Source: JANWVO01 sp964458495 (GTDB lineage: Bacteria > Acidobacteriota > Terriglobia > Bryobacterales > Bryobacteraceae). From it: 64,000 bases of DNA. The notes under the pieces were generated by a model. The model saw nothing but the letters and a program-made list of their open reading frames with translations, was not told the DNA's origin and did not search any database. The stretch covers positions 203,302 through 267,301 of the forward strand of contig CAYWJB010000005.1 of NCBI GenBank assembly GCA_964458495.1, given 5' to 3'. A program made the translations under genes and the position numbers. Shown here in pieces: positions 42,460 through 51,066 of the stretch. How positions within the stretch are numbered: position 1 is the first letter of the stretch; each line of letters starts with the position of its first letter.

Positions 42460-43731
42460 TCAGGCGTAGCGGTAGCGGTCCGCCTTGTGGTCCCACAGGA
42501 CCTTCTTGCCCTCCCGGTAGCTCAAAACGCTCATGAAGCCCGGAATGGCTGCTTCATAGCCCGCCTGGGGCGGCGCCACCGGCTTCTCGATGCCTCGGAT
42601 CGAGTTGAACCAGTTGCGGATGTGCGCCTCCACGGCGAGGTGGTCGTTGTTCGGGATCGTGATGGAGAGCTCCTTGCGCGCCTTCACCTTGTCCGGCACG
42701 CCGAGGTAGGACTCCGGATAGAAATTCAGCGTCTGCCGGCTAATGACCTCGATCATGCCCTCGTTGCCCAGGAACTGCTCGCCGTAGCCGAACCGCGCGT
42801 TGCCCAGGTAGCAGGAGTAGTTGATGTGGAAGCGCTGCTGCGTGTAGTCCATCAGCACGCTCCAGGTGTCGGGCACGTCGCGGTCGTCGTTTTCCGTCCA
42901 GCGGTAGACGCCGCCGGTGGCCACGACGCTGTCCGGGATTCCCTTGCCCATCACGAATGCCGTGATGTCGGTCTGGTGCACCATCAGGTCGGTGGCGATG
43001 CCGCTCGAATAATCCCAGTACAGGCGCCACTGGAAGTAGCGCGGCTTGCTGAAATCGCGGGCTGGCGCGGGACCGAGGAACCGCTTCCAGTCGGTGTTTT
43101 CCGGCGTCGCGTCCTCCGGCACCGAATAGCGCCAGGCGGCGGCGCCGTTCGGCAGGGCGTTGCGGTACCAGAAGGCGCGCACGTAGTGGCAATCGCCGAT
43201 CAGCCCCTGCGAGATCATCGTCTTCGCCATCTGGTAGAGGCTGTTGGAGCGGTTCTGCGTGCCCACCTGCACCACGCTCTTGCTCTTCGCCACCGCCTTC
43301 ATGATTTCCTGGCACTCCTCGATCGTGTGCGCCAGCGGCTTCTCCACATAGACGTGCTTGCCGGCGGCGAGCGCGTCCAGCAGCATGCGGTGGTGGAGGT
43401 GTTCGGGCGTGGCGATGATGACGGCGTCGATGTCCTTTTCGGCGAGCAGCTCGCGGTAGTCCACATAGCCCCGCGGCGTCTTTCCGCTGCGCGTGGCGAC
43501 GACGTCCTTGCCCTTGGCCAGGTTGCCCGCGTACGTGTCGCAGACCGCTTCCACGCTGAAGCGGCCCTTGCTGCCCTCGAAGCTGCGCTCGATCAGATAC
43601 CGCCCGCGGCCGCCGGTCCCGATCACGCCCATGCGGATCTGGTCTTCGGCGCCGAGAGCGGGCAAAACCGCCGGCGCGGCGAGCGCCGCGGCCTTTCTGG
43701 CGAAGCTGCGTCGTGAGAGTTCCTGGCTCAT
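42460..43731 (-). CDS. Tat-exported Gfo/Idh/MocA-family oxidoreductase
   Basis: A 423-residue enzyme. The Tat signal SRRSFARKAAALAAPAVLPALG (RR at residues 7-8) means export to the periplasm with bound cofactor. The Rossmann core is MGVIGTGGRGRYL near residue 34 and the EKP motif is VYVEKPLAH near 130, followed by the C-terminal domain characteristic of the glycoside oxidoreductases. Such proteins oxidise a sugar C3 hydroxyl to the keto form with NAD(P). With the DUF1080 protein, this would form a route to cleave glycosides. GAGGA precedes the ATG by about 8 nt, and TATGCT upstream suggests a leadered promoter. Confidence 0.88.
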   Translation of the reverse strand: MSQELSRRSFARKAAALAAPAVLPALGAEDQIRMGVIGTGGRGRYLIERSFEGSKGRFSVEAVCDTYAGNLAKGKDVVATRSGKTPRGYVDYRELLAEKDIDAVIIATPEHLHHRMLLDALAAGKHVYVEKPLAHTIEECQEIMKAVAKSKSVVQVGTQNRSNSLYQMAKTMISQGLIGDCHYVRAFWYRNALPNGAAAWRYSVPEDATPENTDWKRFLGPAPARDFSKPRYFQWRLYWDYSSGIATDLMVHQTDITAFVMGKGIPDSVVATGGVYRWTENDDRDVPDTWSVLMDYTQQRFHINYSCYLGNARFGYGEQFLGNEGMIEVISRQTLNFYPESYLGVPDKVKARKELSITIPNNDHLAVEAHIRNWFNSIRGIEKPVAPPQAGYEAAIPGFMSVLSYREGKKVLWDHKADRYRYA

Positions 43732-43847
43732 GGTGAATTCCTCTGCTTCCGGATGGTAGTGTCCGAACCCTCAGCATACATGATGGAGCGGCGGCCCGGA
43801 ATTGTACGATGGAGGCAGCGCAGCCCCGTGGCCGCCTTGGCCTGCCT

Positions 43848-45056
43848 GTGAGCCAACGCAGAATTCTCAGCCTCGCGACCGTGTTTCCGCGCCCCGGCGA
43901 GCCGGCCTTCGGCGTGTTCGTCGAACGCCGCCTCCAGGCGCTTGGCAAGCTGGCCGAAGTGCGCGTGGTGGCGCCGGTGCCCCTGCTGGAGATCTGCGGG
44001 CGGCAGTTGCGCTTTCTCCGGCACGGTCCGCCCCGCCGGATTCAGCGCGGCTCGCTGCTCATTCACCACCCGCGATGGCTCTATCCGCCGGGACTTGGCT
44101 TCCTCCACGCCCGCCTGCTCGCCGCGAGGCTCCTACCCCTTATGGGCAACCTCGCCCATGAGTTTCCTTTCGATCTGCTCGACGCCCACTTCGGCTACCC
44201 GGAAGGCACGGCGGCAGGAATCATCGCCGCCCGGCTCGGCAAGCCGTTCGCCGTCACCCTGCGCGGCAACGAGCCCGCGCTGGCAGCCTCTCCGTCCAGA
44301 AGGGAGCAGATGGCGCGCGCCTTCCGGCACGCTGCGGCGGTCGTTGCCGTCTCCGGCGCCCTGCGTGATTTTGCCGTCTCGCTCGGCGCGCCGCCGGACC
44401 GCTGCCGCGTCATCGGCAACGGCGTCGATTCGGCCACTTTCTATCCGCGGCCCTTCCGGGAGACCCGGATTCGCCTCGGGATGGCGCCGGATCGCATCCA
44501 TCTCCTCTCGGCCGGGTACCTGATTCCCCGCAAAGGCCACCACCGGCTGGCCGCGCTCTTGCCGGCCCTCCACGAGGCCGGCTTGCCCGTGGACCTGTGG
44601 ATTGTCGGCGGGCCGGGCCGGGAAGGCGACTCCAGCGCGGAAATCGCCCGGGTGGTTCGCGATCATGGCCTCGGGTCCTGCGTCCACCTCGTGCCGCCCG
44701 TGCCCCCGGAGAGGCTTGCCGAATACATGTCCGCCTGCGATCTGTTCTGCCTGGCTTCGTCGCGCGAGGGTTGGCCCAATGTCGTTCACGAAGCCCTGGC
44801 CTGCGGAGCGCCCGTTGTGGCTGCGCGCGTCGGCGCGGTCGAAGAAATCATCGGCGGAGAGGAGAACGGCATCGTGGTGCCGCCGGACGACGGCCGGGCC
44901 CTGCTCGATGGCCTCCTGCGCGCCCTGCGGCGCCGCTTCGACCGCGACGCCGTCGCCCGCCGCGCCGCCGCCCGGAGCTGGGACTGCGTCGCACAGGAAG
45001 TGTACGATTTGTTTGAAACGATTCTGGCGACTCCCGTCGCACCCGGACCCTCATGA
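43848..45056 (+). CDS. GT4-family glycosyltransferase
   Basis: A 402-residue GT-B fold enzyme. I chose the GTG at 43848 because it yields SQRRILSLATVFPRPGEPAFGVFVE, the usual N-terminus; the ATG at 43809 overlaps the -10-like TACGAT (43805-43810). Features: PFAVTLRGNEP and VVAVSGALRDFAVSLG in the N-domain, VIGNGVDSATFYPR, and the donor-site motif CLASSREGWPNVVHEALACGAPVVAARVGAVEEII in the C-domain, with the E-x7-E arrangement. It is a retaining enzyme using a nucleotide sugar. It overlaps the epimerase gene, which may make its donor. Confidence 0.86.
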   Translation: MSQRRILSLATVFPRPGEPAFGVFVERRLQALGKLAEVRVVAPVPLLEICGRQLRFLRHGPPRRIQRGSLLIHHPRWLYPPGLGFLHARLLAARLLPLMGNLAHEFPFDLLDAHFGYPEGTAAGIIAARLGKPFAVTLRGNEPALAASPSRREQMARAFRHAAAVVAVSGALRDFAVSLGAPPDRCRVIGNGVDSATFYPRPFRETRIRLGMAPDRIHLLSAGYLIPRKGHHRLAALLPALHEAGLPVDLWIVGGPGREGDSSAEIARVVRDHGLGSCVHLVPPVPPERLAEYMSACDLFCLASSREGWPNVVHEALACGAPVVAARVGAVEEIIGGEENGIVVPPDDGRALLDGLLRALRRRFDRDAVARRAAARSWDCVAQEVYDLFETILATPVAPGPS

Positions 45057-46030
45057 ACCACCCGCCCTCCGCCCTGCCGCCGCGGATCCTCCTGACCGGA
45101 GGCGCCGGCTTCATCGGATCCCACCTGGCCGAGGCGCTGCTGCGCCGCGGCGCGGAGCTGCTGATCCTCGATGATCTCAACGATTACTACGACCCCGCGC
45201 TGAAACGCGCCAACCTGGAGCAGGTCCGCCGGACCGGCGCGTTCGAGTTTGTGGAAGGCGACATCTGCGACGCTCCGCTCGTGGAGTCCCTCTTCGCCCG
45301 CTTCCGCCCCGCCGCGGTCGTCCATCTCGCCGCCCGCGCCGGCGTCCGGCCGTCGCTTGAGCAGCCGGCGCTTTACCAGCGCGTCAACGTGGAAGGCACG
45401 GCAGTGCTGCTCGAGGCGGCGCGGCGCTGCGGCGTGGAGCGTTTCGTCTTCGCCTCGTCGAGTTCCGTATATGGCGCCGCCAGCCGGGTCCCGTTTTCCG
45501 AAGACGATCCCGTCCGCGCGCCCATTTCGCCCTACGCGGCATCGAAGATCGCCGGCGAGGCGCTGTGCCACGTCTGCGCGCACCTGTACGGAATCCGCAC
45601 CGTTTGCCTGCGGTTCTTCACGGTGTACGGGCCGCGGCAGCGCCCCGATCTTGCCATCCGCAAGTTCGCCGAAGCCATCGCCGCCGGCCGTCCCATCCCG
45701 GTCTTCGGCGACGGATCCACGGGGCGCGACTACACATTCATCGACGACATCGTCGCAGGCATTCTGGCGGCGATGGAGCACAACGCCGCCTTCGAGGTTT
45801 TCAACCTGGGCAACTCCAGCCCTGTCCTGCTCAACGACATGATCGCCACGCTCGAGCGCGTCCTGGGCCGGGAAGCTGTCATCGACCGCCAGCCGCTACA
45901 GCCGGGCGACGTCCCCATCACCTTCGCCGACATCGCCAAAGCGCGGCGCCTTCTCGGCTGGGCGCCCCGCACACCGCTCGAGGAAGGCATCCGGCGCATG
46001 GCCGCCTGGCTCGGGCTCGTCCGGCCCTGA
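45053..46030 (+). CDS. NAD-dependent nucleotide-sugar epimerase, UDP-glucuronate 4-epimerase-like
   Basis: A 325-residue extended short-chain dehydrogenase. The NAD fold is ILLTGGAGFIGSHLAEALLR near residue 12, LDDLNDYYDPALKRANLEQV is typical of UDP-glucuronate 4-epimerases, FASSSSVYG gives the Ser, and PYAASKIAGE the Tyr-x3-Lys pair. LRFFTVYGPRQRPDLAI is also present. The start overlaps the GT4 stop (ATGA). It would supply UDP-galacturonate or a similar sugar to the neighbouring transferase. UDP-glucose 4-epimerase is the main alternative. Confidence 0.85.
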   Translation: MNHPPSALPPRILLTGGAGFIGSHLAEALLRRGAELLILDDLNDYYDPALKRANLEQVRRTGAFEFVEGDICDAPLVESLFARFRPAAVVHLAARAGVRPSLEQPALYQRVNVEGTAVLLEAARRCGVERFVFASSSSVYGAASRVPFSEDDPVRAPISPYAASKIAGEALCHVCAHLYGIRTVCLRFFTVYGPRQRPDLAIRKFAEAIAAGRPIPVFGDGSTGRDYTFIDDIVAGILAAMEHNAAFEVFNLGNSSPVLLNDMIATLERVLGREAVIDRQPLQPGDVPITFADIAKARRLLGWAPRTPLEEGIRRMAAWLGLVRP

Positions 46031-46096
46031 TCTCCGTGCCCGCTGCAGCCCCCGCAGGCGCCAACAGTCCCCGCCGCAATTGTCCCGTCCGGCCGC

Positions 46097-46777
46097 TCAG
46101 CCGCTGTAGCTTCTGCGGATCATGGCCTCGTAACCGTCCAGCGAGAAATCCTCGCTCCGCACAAAATCCATGACCTTCCGCTCGCTGCGCCGGATCTCCT
46201 CCACTGCCTCTTCCAGCCTCCCCGGCTCCGTCTCCGGCACCGTGATCAGCCCGTTTTCATCCCCGTGCAGCAGCTCGCCCGGACGTACCGGAAGCCCGCA
46301 GACCGTCACCGGAACGCCCGCGCGCACGATGCGGAAATACGCGTGCGAGGCGCAGGCGCCGCGCGCGAACAGATGAAAGCCGAGCGCCCGCACCTCGGCG
46401 AGATCGCGCACCGCGCAGTCCGACACCAGTCCCACCGCGCCCAGGCGCGTGAAGAACGTCGCCATCACCTCGCCGCAGTGTGCCGCGTAGTCGCCGAAGC
46501 CCCCGGTTTCCTGAAGCACGATCACCGCCGGCTTCGGGCTCGCCTCGAGCAGCCGGTACAGCTCCACGTGGCCTTGCGGGCCCCCGGCGCCGGCCTGCGT
46601 CACCGTCTCCACCTGCGCCGTCACGGCATAGCCAGCCATGCGCCCGAGTTCGGGGAACAGGCAGCGCACCTGGAGCGGCGTGAAGCCCGCGCTGCGCGGG
46701 CGCACGCCCAGCAGTTCAATCGCGTTGGACAGCGTCGGCGTGTCCACCGACTTCAAAAACTCGATGCTCGCGGCCAT
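46097..46777 (-). CDS. RraA-like/HMG-aldolase-family protein
   Basis: A 226-residue protein of the RraA/dimethylmenaquinone-methyltransferase-like family. TPTLSNAIELLGVRPR, the ligand region GDYAAHCGEVMATFFTRLGAVG, VSDCAVRDLAEVRALGFHLFARG (Arg/Asp pair of the 4-hydroxy-4-methyl-2-oxoglutarate aldolase site) and PGELLHGDENGLITVP are visible. Members can be aldolases/decarboxylases or inhibitors of RNase E; the Asp-Arg and Glu-His residues favour an enzyme. The ATG at 46777 is chosen because TAAAGT lies 7 nt before it and a longer start (46819) would overlap the opposite promoter. Confidence 0.8.
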   Translation of the reverse strand: MAASIEFLKSVDTPTLSNAIELLGVRPRSAGFTPLQVRCLFPELGRMAGYAVTAQVETVTQAGAGGPQGHVELYRLLEASPKPAVIVLQETGGFGDYAAHCGEVMATFFTRLGAVGLVSDCAVRDLAEVRALGFHLFARGACASHAYFRIVRAGVPVTVCGLPVRPGELLHGDENGLITVPETEPGRLEEAVEEIRRSERKVMDFVRSEDFSLDGYEAMIRRSYSG

Positions 46778-46812
46778 GCCTTCCACTTTACTGCCCGCGG
46801 GCACGCCGTGAT

Positions 46813-46842
46813 TTGACACGCTTCCGCGGGCGTCCCTAGACT
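46813..46842 (+). promoter_or_regulatory. Strong-looking promoter of DUF507 gene
   Basis: TTGACA (46813-46818) and TAGACT (46837-46842), 18 nt apart, sit 29 nt before the ATG at 46872. This is the best -35 in the window. The leader is of ordinary length. Confidence 0.65.
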
Positions 46843-46871
46843 GAAAGTTGGGGCTTCACGCCCCGCGCGGA

Positions 46872-47462
46872 ATGCTGCTTCCGAAGGAATTCGTCACTTA
46901 CCTCTGCCGGCAGGTCGCCACGCGCGTCGGCTCGAACTACCTGGAAATCATCGATCCCGACGCCGTCAGCGGGATGATGGAGCAGATCCTCCTCGAGGAG
47001 CTGACCATTGAAGACCGGCTGAATGAGGAAGTGCGCAACCTGCTCGAGGAATACTCCGTGTACATGGCCAACAACGGCATCAGTTACTCGGAGATGTTCC
47101 GGCGCATCAAGAACCAGCTCATCCAGCAGCGCAAGATCGTCCGCGCCAGCGGGCGCGAGACCGGCGACGGAATGAAGCTCAGCCGCGACAAGATCACCGA
47201 GATCTCGCACAAGCTCATCACCGCCCTCCGCCGCTCCCGCAATTGCCGCCTGAAGAAGGACGCGAACGAGGTCCGCCTCGAGCTGGTGCGCCTGATCACC
47301 GAGATCCTCCAGGTGGAGGAGAAAGCCGACCGCCAGGCGCGCGAGAAGATCCGCAGCCACAAGCGCGAGATCCTGGAAGGCACCGACGAGTGGAAGCTCC
47401 TGCTGGAGCGCTACTACTCCGAGGCGCTCAAGAGCCACGGCATCGATCTCGGGCGCGCCTGA
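46872..47462 (+). CDS. DUF507-family protein with two copies of the domain
   Basis: A 196-residue cytoplasmic helical protein. The C-terminal half (from GMKLSRDKITEISHKLI to EGTDEWKLLLERYYSEA) is a typical DUF507 unit, and the N-terminal half (LLPKEFVTYLCRQVATRVG to YSEMFRRIKNQLIQQ) shows the same helical pattern, diverged: both start with a helix, a hydrophobic turn, then a basic/acidic coiled helix. No function is known for the family. The region is highly charged and probably coiled coil. It is transcribed from the promoter at 46813. The start is the ATG at 46872. Confidence 0.78.
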   Translation: MLLPKEFVTYLCRQVATRVGSNYLEIIDPDAVSGMMEQILLEELTIEDRLNEEVRNLLEEYSVYMANNGISYSEMFRRIKNQLIQQRKIVRASGRETGDGMKLSRDKITEISHKLITALRRSRNCRLKKDANEVRLELVRLITEILQVEEKADRQAREKIRSHKREILEGTDEWKLLLERYYSEALKSHGIDLGRA

Positions 47463-47487
47463 GCGCCGCCGCCCCGCCTTGAGCGAA

Positions 47488-47493
47488 TAAGAT
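47488..47493 (+). promoter_or_regulatory. -10-like element before ribokinase gene
   Basis: TAAGAT (47488-47493) ends 7 nt before the ATG at 47501, which again would place the transcription start at the start codon. The gap from the DUF507 stop is only 38 nt. No -35 was found. Confidence 0.4.
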
Positions 47494-47500
47494 ACTGGCG

Positions 47501-48445
47501 ATGCCCGCCCGCGCCATCGTCGTCACCGGATCGCTCAACATGGATTTCGTCGTTCAGGTGGAGCGCCTGCCCGCTCCCGGCGAGACGGCGAAGGGATGGA
47601 ACTTTCAGACGGTCCCCGGCGGCAAGGGCGCCAACCAGGCGTGTGCCGCCGCCCGGCTGTCGCGGGACCATTCCGTGGTCATGATCGGACGCGTGGGCTT
47701 CGACGCCTTCGCCGACCACCTTCGCGCCAGCCTCGCCGCCTCCGGCGCCGACACCTCCCGCATCCACGGCTGCCGCTCCGCGCCCACCGGCGTCGCCCTC
47801 ATCTGGGTGGACCGCGCCGGGCAGAACTCCATCGTCATCGCCCCCGGCGCCAACGGCGCTCTTTCGGCCGCCGATATGGAAACAGAACGCAGCGCTTTTG
47901 TTTCGGCCGCCTGCGCCCTCTTCCAGCTGGAAACGCCGCTCGAGGCGGTCGCCGCCGGATTGCGGCTGGCCCGGGATCACGGCGTCCTCTCGATTCTCGA
48001 CCCCGCCCCGGCGCAGCTTCTGCCCTCCGGTCTGCTCGCGCTGGTGGAGCTGCTCACGCCGAATGAAACCGAGGCCTGCCTGCTGGCCGGACGCCCGCCC
48101 GCGCGCGTCTCCCTGCATGACGCCCCGGCGCTGGCGGAAGAGCTGCTCGCGCGCGGCCCCCGCGCCGTCGTGCTGAAGCTCGGCGATCAGGGCTGCTACT
48201 ACTCGGGCCCCGAAGGCCGTCTCCACGCTCCGGCTTTCCCTGTGCGGGCGGTGGACGCAACCGCCGCCGGCGACACCTTCAACGGCGCGCTCGCCGTGGC
48301 GCTGGCAGAGGGCCGGCCCATTCCCGAAGCCCTGCGCTTCGCCAACGCCGCCGCGGCGCTCTCGGTCACCCGGCTGGGCGCCCAGGCCTCGATCCCTTCC
48401 CGCGAAGAGACGGACCGTTTTCTGTCTGCGCAGCCCGCGTCCTGA
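47501..48445 (+). CDS. rbsK: Ribokinase
   Basis: A 314-residue PfkB/ribokinase-fold kinase. The N-terminus VVTGSLNMDFVVQVERLPAPGET and QTVPGGKGANQACAAARLS are the ribokinase signature, ALIWVDRAGQNSIVIAPGAN follows, and ATAAGDTFNGALAVALAEG near residue 247 is the catalytic Asp loop. The length is normal. It phosphorylates D-ribose (or a related sugar) at C5. The last 80 bp overlap the convergent membrane-protein gene. Confidence 0.9.
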   Translation: MPARAIVVTGSLNMDFVVQVERLPAPGETAKGWNFQTVPGGKGANQACAAARLSRDHSVVMIGRVGFDAFADHLRASLAASGADTSRIHGCRSAPTGVALIWVDRAGQNSIVIAPGANGALSAADMETERSAFVSAACALFQLETPLEAVAAGLRLARDHGVLSILDPAPAQLLPSGLLALVELLTPNETEACLLAGRPPARVSLHDAPALAEELLARGPRAVVLKLGDQGCYYSGPEGRLHAPAFPVRAVDATAAGDTFNGALAVALAEGRPIPEALRFANAAAALSVTRLGAQASIPSREETDRFLSAQPAS

Positions 48446-50048
48446 ACACGGCGAAGCGCTCGTTGCGGAAGGCAGCCGCGGCGCCCGCCGGGGCGCCGGA
48501 CGGCGCCGTCACGATCCAGTCCACCCCCAGGCGCGCATACTCGTCCAGCGTCAACAGCGGCGGGCGCGCCTCGCGCACCGCCTCCCACCGGCGCTTCCAC
48601 TCGTAGCCGTAATCGCGCAGCAGATTGGCCTGCCCGCCGGACTTCCAGTCCACGTAGAGCGCCCGCAGGGCCTTGGCGCGGAACACGCCCGGCTCAAGCC
48701 TGCGACCGGCGTCGGCGAACAGGAACACGTCATCCTGGCCCGTCGATTGCCTCGCCCATGCCGCCAGCTCGTCGAGATGCGGCGAGTGCAGCCGCGGGTA
48801 CAACTCCAGGCGTCCGATGGCCGGGATCACGGCAAACGCCGCCGCCGCGCCGATAGCTGCAAACCCGCGCCACCGCGCGCCCGCCAGCGCCAGAGCCGCC
48901 GCGGCCAGCGCTGCCGCCAGCCGTTCCGGATGCTGCCACAGTTCAGCCAGCGGCGCCGGGCCGGCCGCCGGCAACAGGAACGCCGCGGTCATCCACGCCG
49001 CCGCCTCTCTCCAGTTGCGCCGCCCCGCTGCCTGCCATGCCGCCGCCAGCGCCAGCATCTCCGCCATCACCGCCAACCAGAGCACCGCCCGCGCCGGCTG
49101 AAACTGCGGCATCAGGATCCACTTGCCCGCATCGAGAAGAAGCCATTGCAGCGGAATCATGGCCAGCCCGTAGCCCGCCAGCGCCGCCGAGAGGAAGCGC
49201 GCCTCGGGCCGCATGACGTCCCGGATGCGGTGCCATGCCCCCACGGCCAGCGCCGCCAGCAGCGGATATTGCCACAGCCACGCCTTCGGCCAGAGAGAGA
49301 TCCAGTTGTAGGGCGCGCGGTATTTCTGGATCTGCTCAAGCTCCGGAGGAATGCGCCCCAGCATTACCTGCCGGTCGGCGCCGAACGGTTGCAGAATCGC
49401 GATCACCGCCAGCCCGGCGGCCGCGGCCGCCACGGACAGCTCCAGTGCGATGCCCTCCCGCCGGTCATGCGCATAGCGCCAGTGCAGCAGCAGGCAGACC
49501 CAGAAGGGCGCGGTGGTCGTGGGGTGGTAGAGCGTGGCGATCACGGCCGCCGCGCCCGCCCACATCCACCGCCGGTGCATGGCCAGGCCCAGCGCCAGCA
49601 TCGTCCACAGTACGGCGAAGCCGCGCGGCACCGGCTCATATTCCAGCGTCAGCACGGCCGGGCCGTTGATCACCGCCCCCAGCCCGAACAGCCCCGCGCC
49701 CGCCACCGCTGCCGCGGGCGGCAGCCCGAGCGCGAGCGCCACCAGGAACGCGCCCCCCACTCCGGCCACGCGGAAGGCGAGTTGCTGCCCGGCCAGTACT
49801 TCCTGAAAGCCCGCGCCCGTCAGGCGGCGCAGCGCCACCGTGATCTCGTCGTAGAAGGTGAACTTCACGTGCGGCCGCAGCGCGATCTCGTCCCGCGCCA
49901 GCACCGATGCGTCGTACTGCCGCTCGAGAATCGGCACGTAGATCTGCGTGTCCGATTGCAGCCACGTATGGCCGGGAAACCAGAACCAGCCGAGCAGCGC
50001 GCAGGCGAGCACGGCCGTCGCGGCCAAGGTGGTCTGCCGGAGGGTCAC
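48366..50048 (-). CDS. Polytopic membrane protein of unknown function
   Basis: A 560-residue protein with about ten to twelve hydrophobic segments (for example TLAATAVLACALLGWFWFPG and VGGAFLVALALGLPPAAAVAGAG) and a soluble C-terminal end. A periplasmic loop (QSDTQIYVPILERQYD) follows the first segment, similar in layout to GT-C-type glycosyltransferases or DUF6798-like proteins, but no catalytic motif is clear. The GTG start at 50048 overlaps the TPR stop (GTGA). The 3' 80 bp overlap the ribokinase gene on the opposite strand, so the Arg/Gly-rich end may be a recent extension. Confidence 0.65.
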   Translation of the reverse strand: MTLRQTTLAATAVLACALLGWFWFPGHTWLQSDTQIYVPILERQYDASVLARDEIALRPHVKFTFYDEITVALRRLTGAGFQEVLAGQQLAFRVAGVGGAFLVALALGLPPAAAVAGAGLFGLGAVINGPAVLTLEYEPVPRGFAVLWTMLALGLAMHRRWMWAGAAAVIATLYHPTTTAPFWVCLLLHWRYAHDRREGIALELSVAAAAAGLAVIAILQPFGADRQVMLGRIPPELEQIQKYRAPYNWISLWPKAWLWQYPLLAALAVGAWHRIRDVMRPEARFLSAALAGYGLAMIPLQWLLLDAGKWILMPQFQPARAVLWLAVMAEMLALAAAWQAAGRRNWREAAAWMTAAFLLPAAGPAPLAELWQHPERLAAALAAAALALAGARWRGFAAIGAAAAFAVIPAIGRLELYPRLHSPHLDELAAWARQSTGQDDVFLFADAGRRLEPGVFRAKALRALYVDWKSGGQANLLRDYGYEWKRRWEAVREARPPLLTLDEYARLGVDWIVTAPSGAPAGAAAAFRNERFAVFRTRAAQTENGPSLRGKGSRPGRPAG

Positions 50049-50740
50049 TGCGCGGGGGTCTTCTCCAGTTGCTGCCTGGCCCACGCACGCGCCGGATTCA
50101 GCTTCAGGCTCCGCTCGATCGCCTGCCGGGCTTCCCCGTTGCGGTTCAGCTTCCGCAGCACGATTCCCTTCCACAACCAGGCGTCCGCATGGGAGGGATC
50201 CAGTTGCAAAGCCTTTTCGATGTCCTTCAGCGCCAGCTCCGCGCCGCCGCCGAACGCCTCGGGCAGATAGTAGTTGCCCACGCCGCGGCTGAGCCATGCG
50301 TCGGCCGATTTCGGCTCCAGCTCGACGGCGCGGCTCACCTCGTCCATCGCGCACCGGCCATAGCGCAGACCGAGCAGTGGATTGGCGGGGATCACCTGCG
50401 CGCACAGCGCCCCCAGCACGCGGTGGTATTCGCCGCTGGAAGGCTTCAGGGCCACAGCCTTCTCCGCCGCGCGCATGCCGGCTTCCGCCGCCGCGCGCGC
50501 CCCGTTGCGGTCGCGCTGCTCCATCAGCACTTCCGCCCGCACCAGTTCGGCCATTGCGGCGCGGTACTGCGCGACAGGGTCCTCGGGCCTGCCCTGGGCC
50601 TCCGCCTGCATTTGAGAGGCGATCCGGTCCAGCGCCCCGCGGTCCTGGCTGTCACGCGCCTTTTTCAGATCCGGCGGCAGAGGCACGGCCGTCGCCGCTG
50701 CAGTCGCCGCCAGCATCATCAGCTTCGCACAGATCCGCAC
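50045..50740 (-). CDS. Exported TPR protein
   Basis: A 231-residue protein with a signal peptide (MRICAKLMMLAATAAATA) and tetratricopeptide repeats over residues about 55-225 (for instance VAQYRAAMAELVRAEVLME, AVELEPKSADAWLSRGVGNYY, AWLWKGIVLRKLNRNGEARQAI). It is a periplasmic adaptor by type, without a named function. It precedes the membrane protein in one operon (GTGA overlap), so they may act together. No lipobox is seen. Confidence 0.72.
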   Translation of the reverse strand: MRICAKLMMLAATAAATAVPLPPDLKKARDSQDRGALDRIASQMQAEAQGRPEDPVAQYRAAMAELVRAEVLMEQRDRNGARAAAEAGMRAAEKAVALKPSSGEYHRVLGALCAQVIPANPLLGLRYGRCAMDEVSRAVELEPKSADAWLSRGVGNYYLPEAFGGGAELALKDIEKALQLDPSHADAWLWKGIVLRKLNRNGEARQAIERSLKLNPARAWARQQLEKTPAQ

Positions 50741-51066
50741 AAACCATCATTCTACGACCCCCGGCGCCGGTGACGGAGGCGCGAGCCAGCGAAACCGTGG
50801 AGCCGCGGCCCCGTCTCTCCGGGAGTGACTCCCGCCAGTGGAACCCTTGGCAGGAGCCTCCACCGGGCGCGCGGGGAGGCGCGTGGGTCGGCAACGCTGC
50901 CACTACATGTTGGGGTAACTGAGGAGCAAGGTCAAAATGTGCCGCCAAGGGTCTTGCATCCGGCCGCCAGCCGATGTATGCTCGGAAATAACTTGCCCCC
51001 CCGAGTGGCCGTGCCCTATGCGCACGCGTCTGACATCAACATAGACAGAAGAAGAGGATTCCCGCT
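50741..51066. other. 326-nt intergenic region upstream of smc
   Basis: This divergent gap holds a perfect short hairpin CGGGAG-TGA-CTCCCG at 50820-50834 inside a GC-rich stretch, and the smc promoter. The remaining sequence shows no open frame of note, no tRNA and no riboswitch core that I can recognise on either strand. The GC-rich stretch 50760-50900 might fold as a small RNA, but I have no homology to support this. Confidence 0.4.
50954..50982 (+). promoter_or_regulatory. Promoter of smc
   Basis: TTGCAT (50954-50959) and TATGCT (50977-50982) with a 17-nt spacer give a transcription start near 50989 and a leader of about 78 nt before the TTG at 51067. AGAAGAGGA about 10 nt upstream of the start is a possible ribosome binding site. 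Confidence 0.55.

Noticed and set aside
50741..51066. Signal recognition particle RNA, 6S RNA or tmRNA in the smc upstream gap
   Set aside because: I compared the sequence by eye with the conserved core segments I know of SRP RNA, and with glycine, TPP and cobalamin riboswitches, without a match; a covariance search would settle it.
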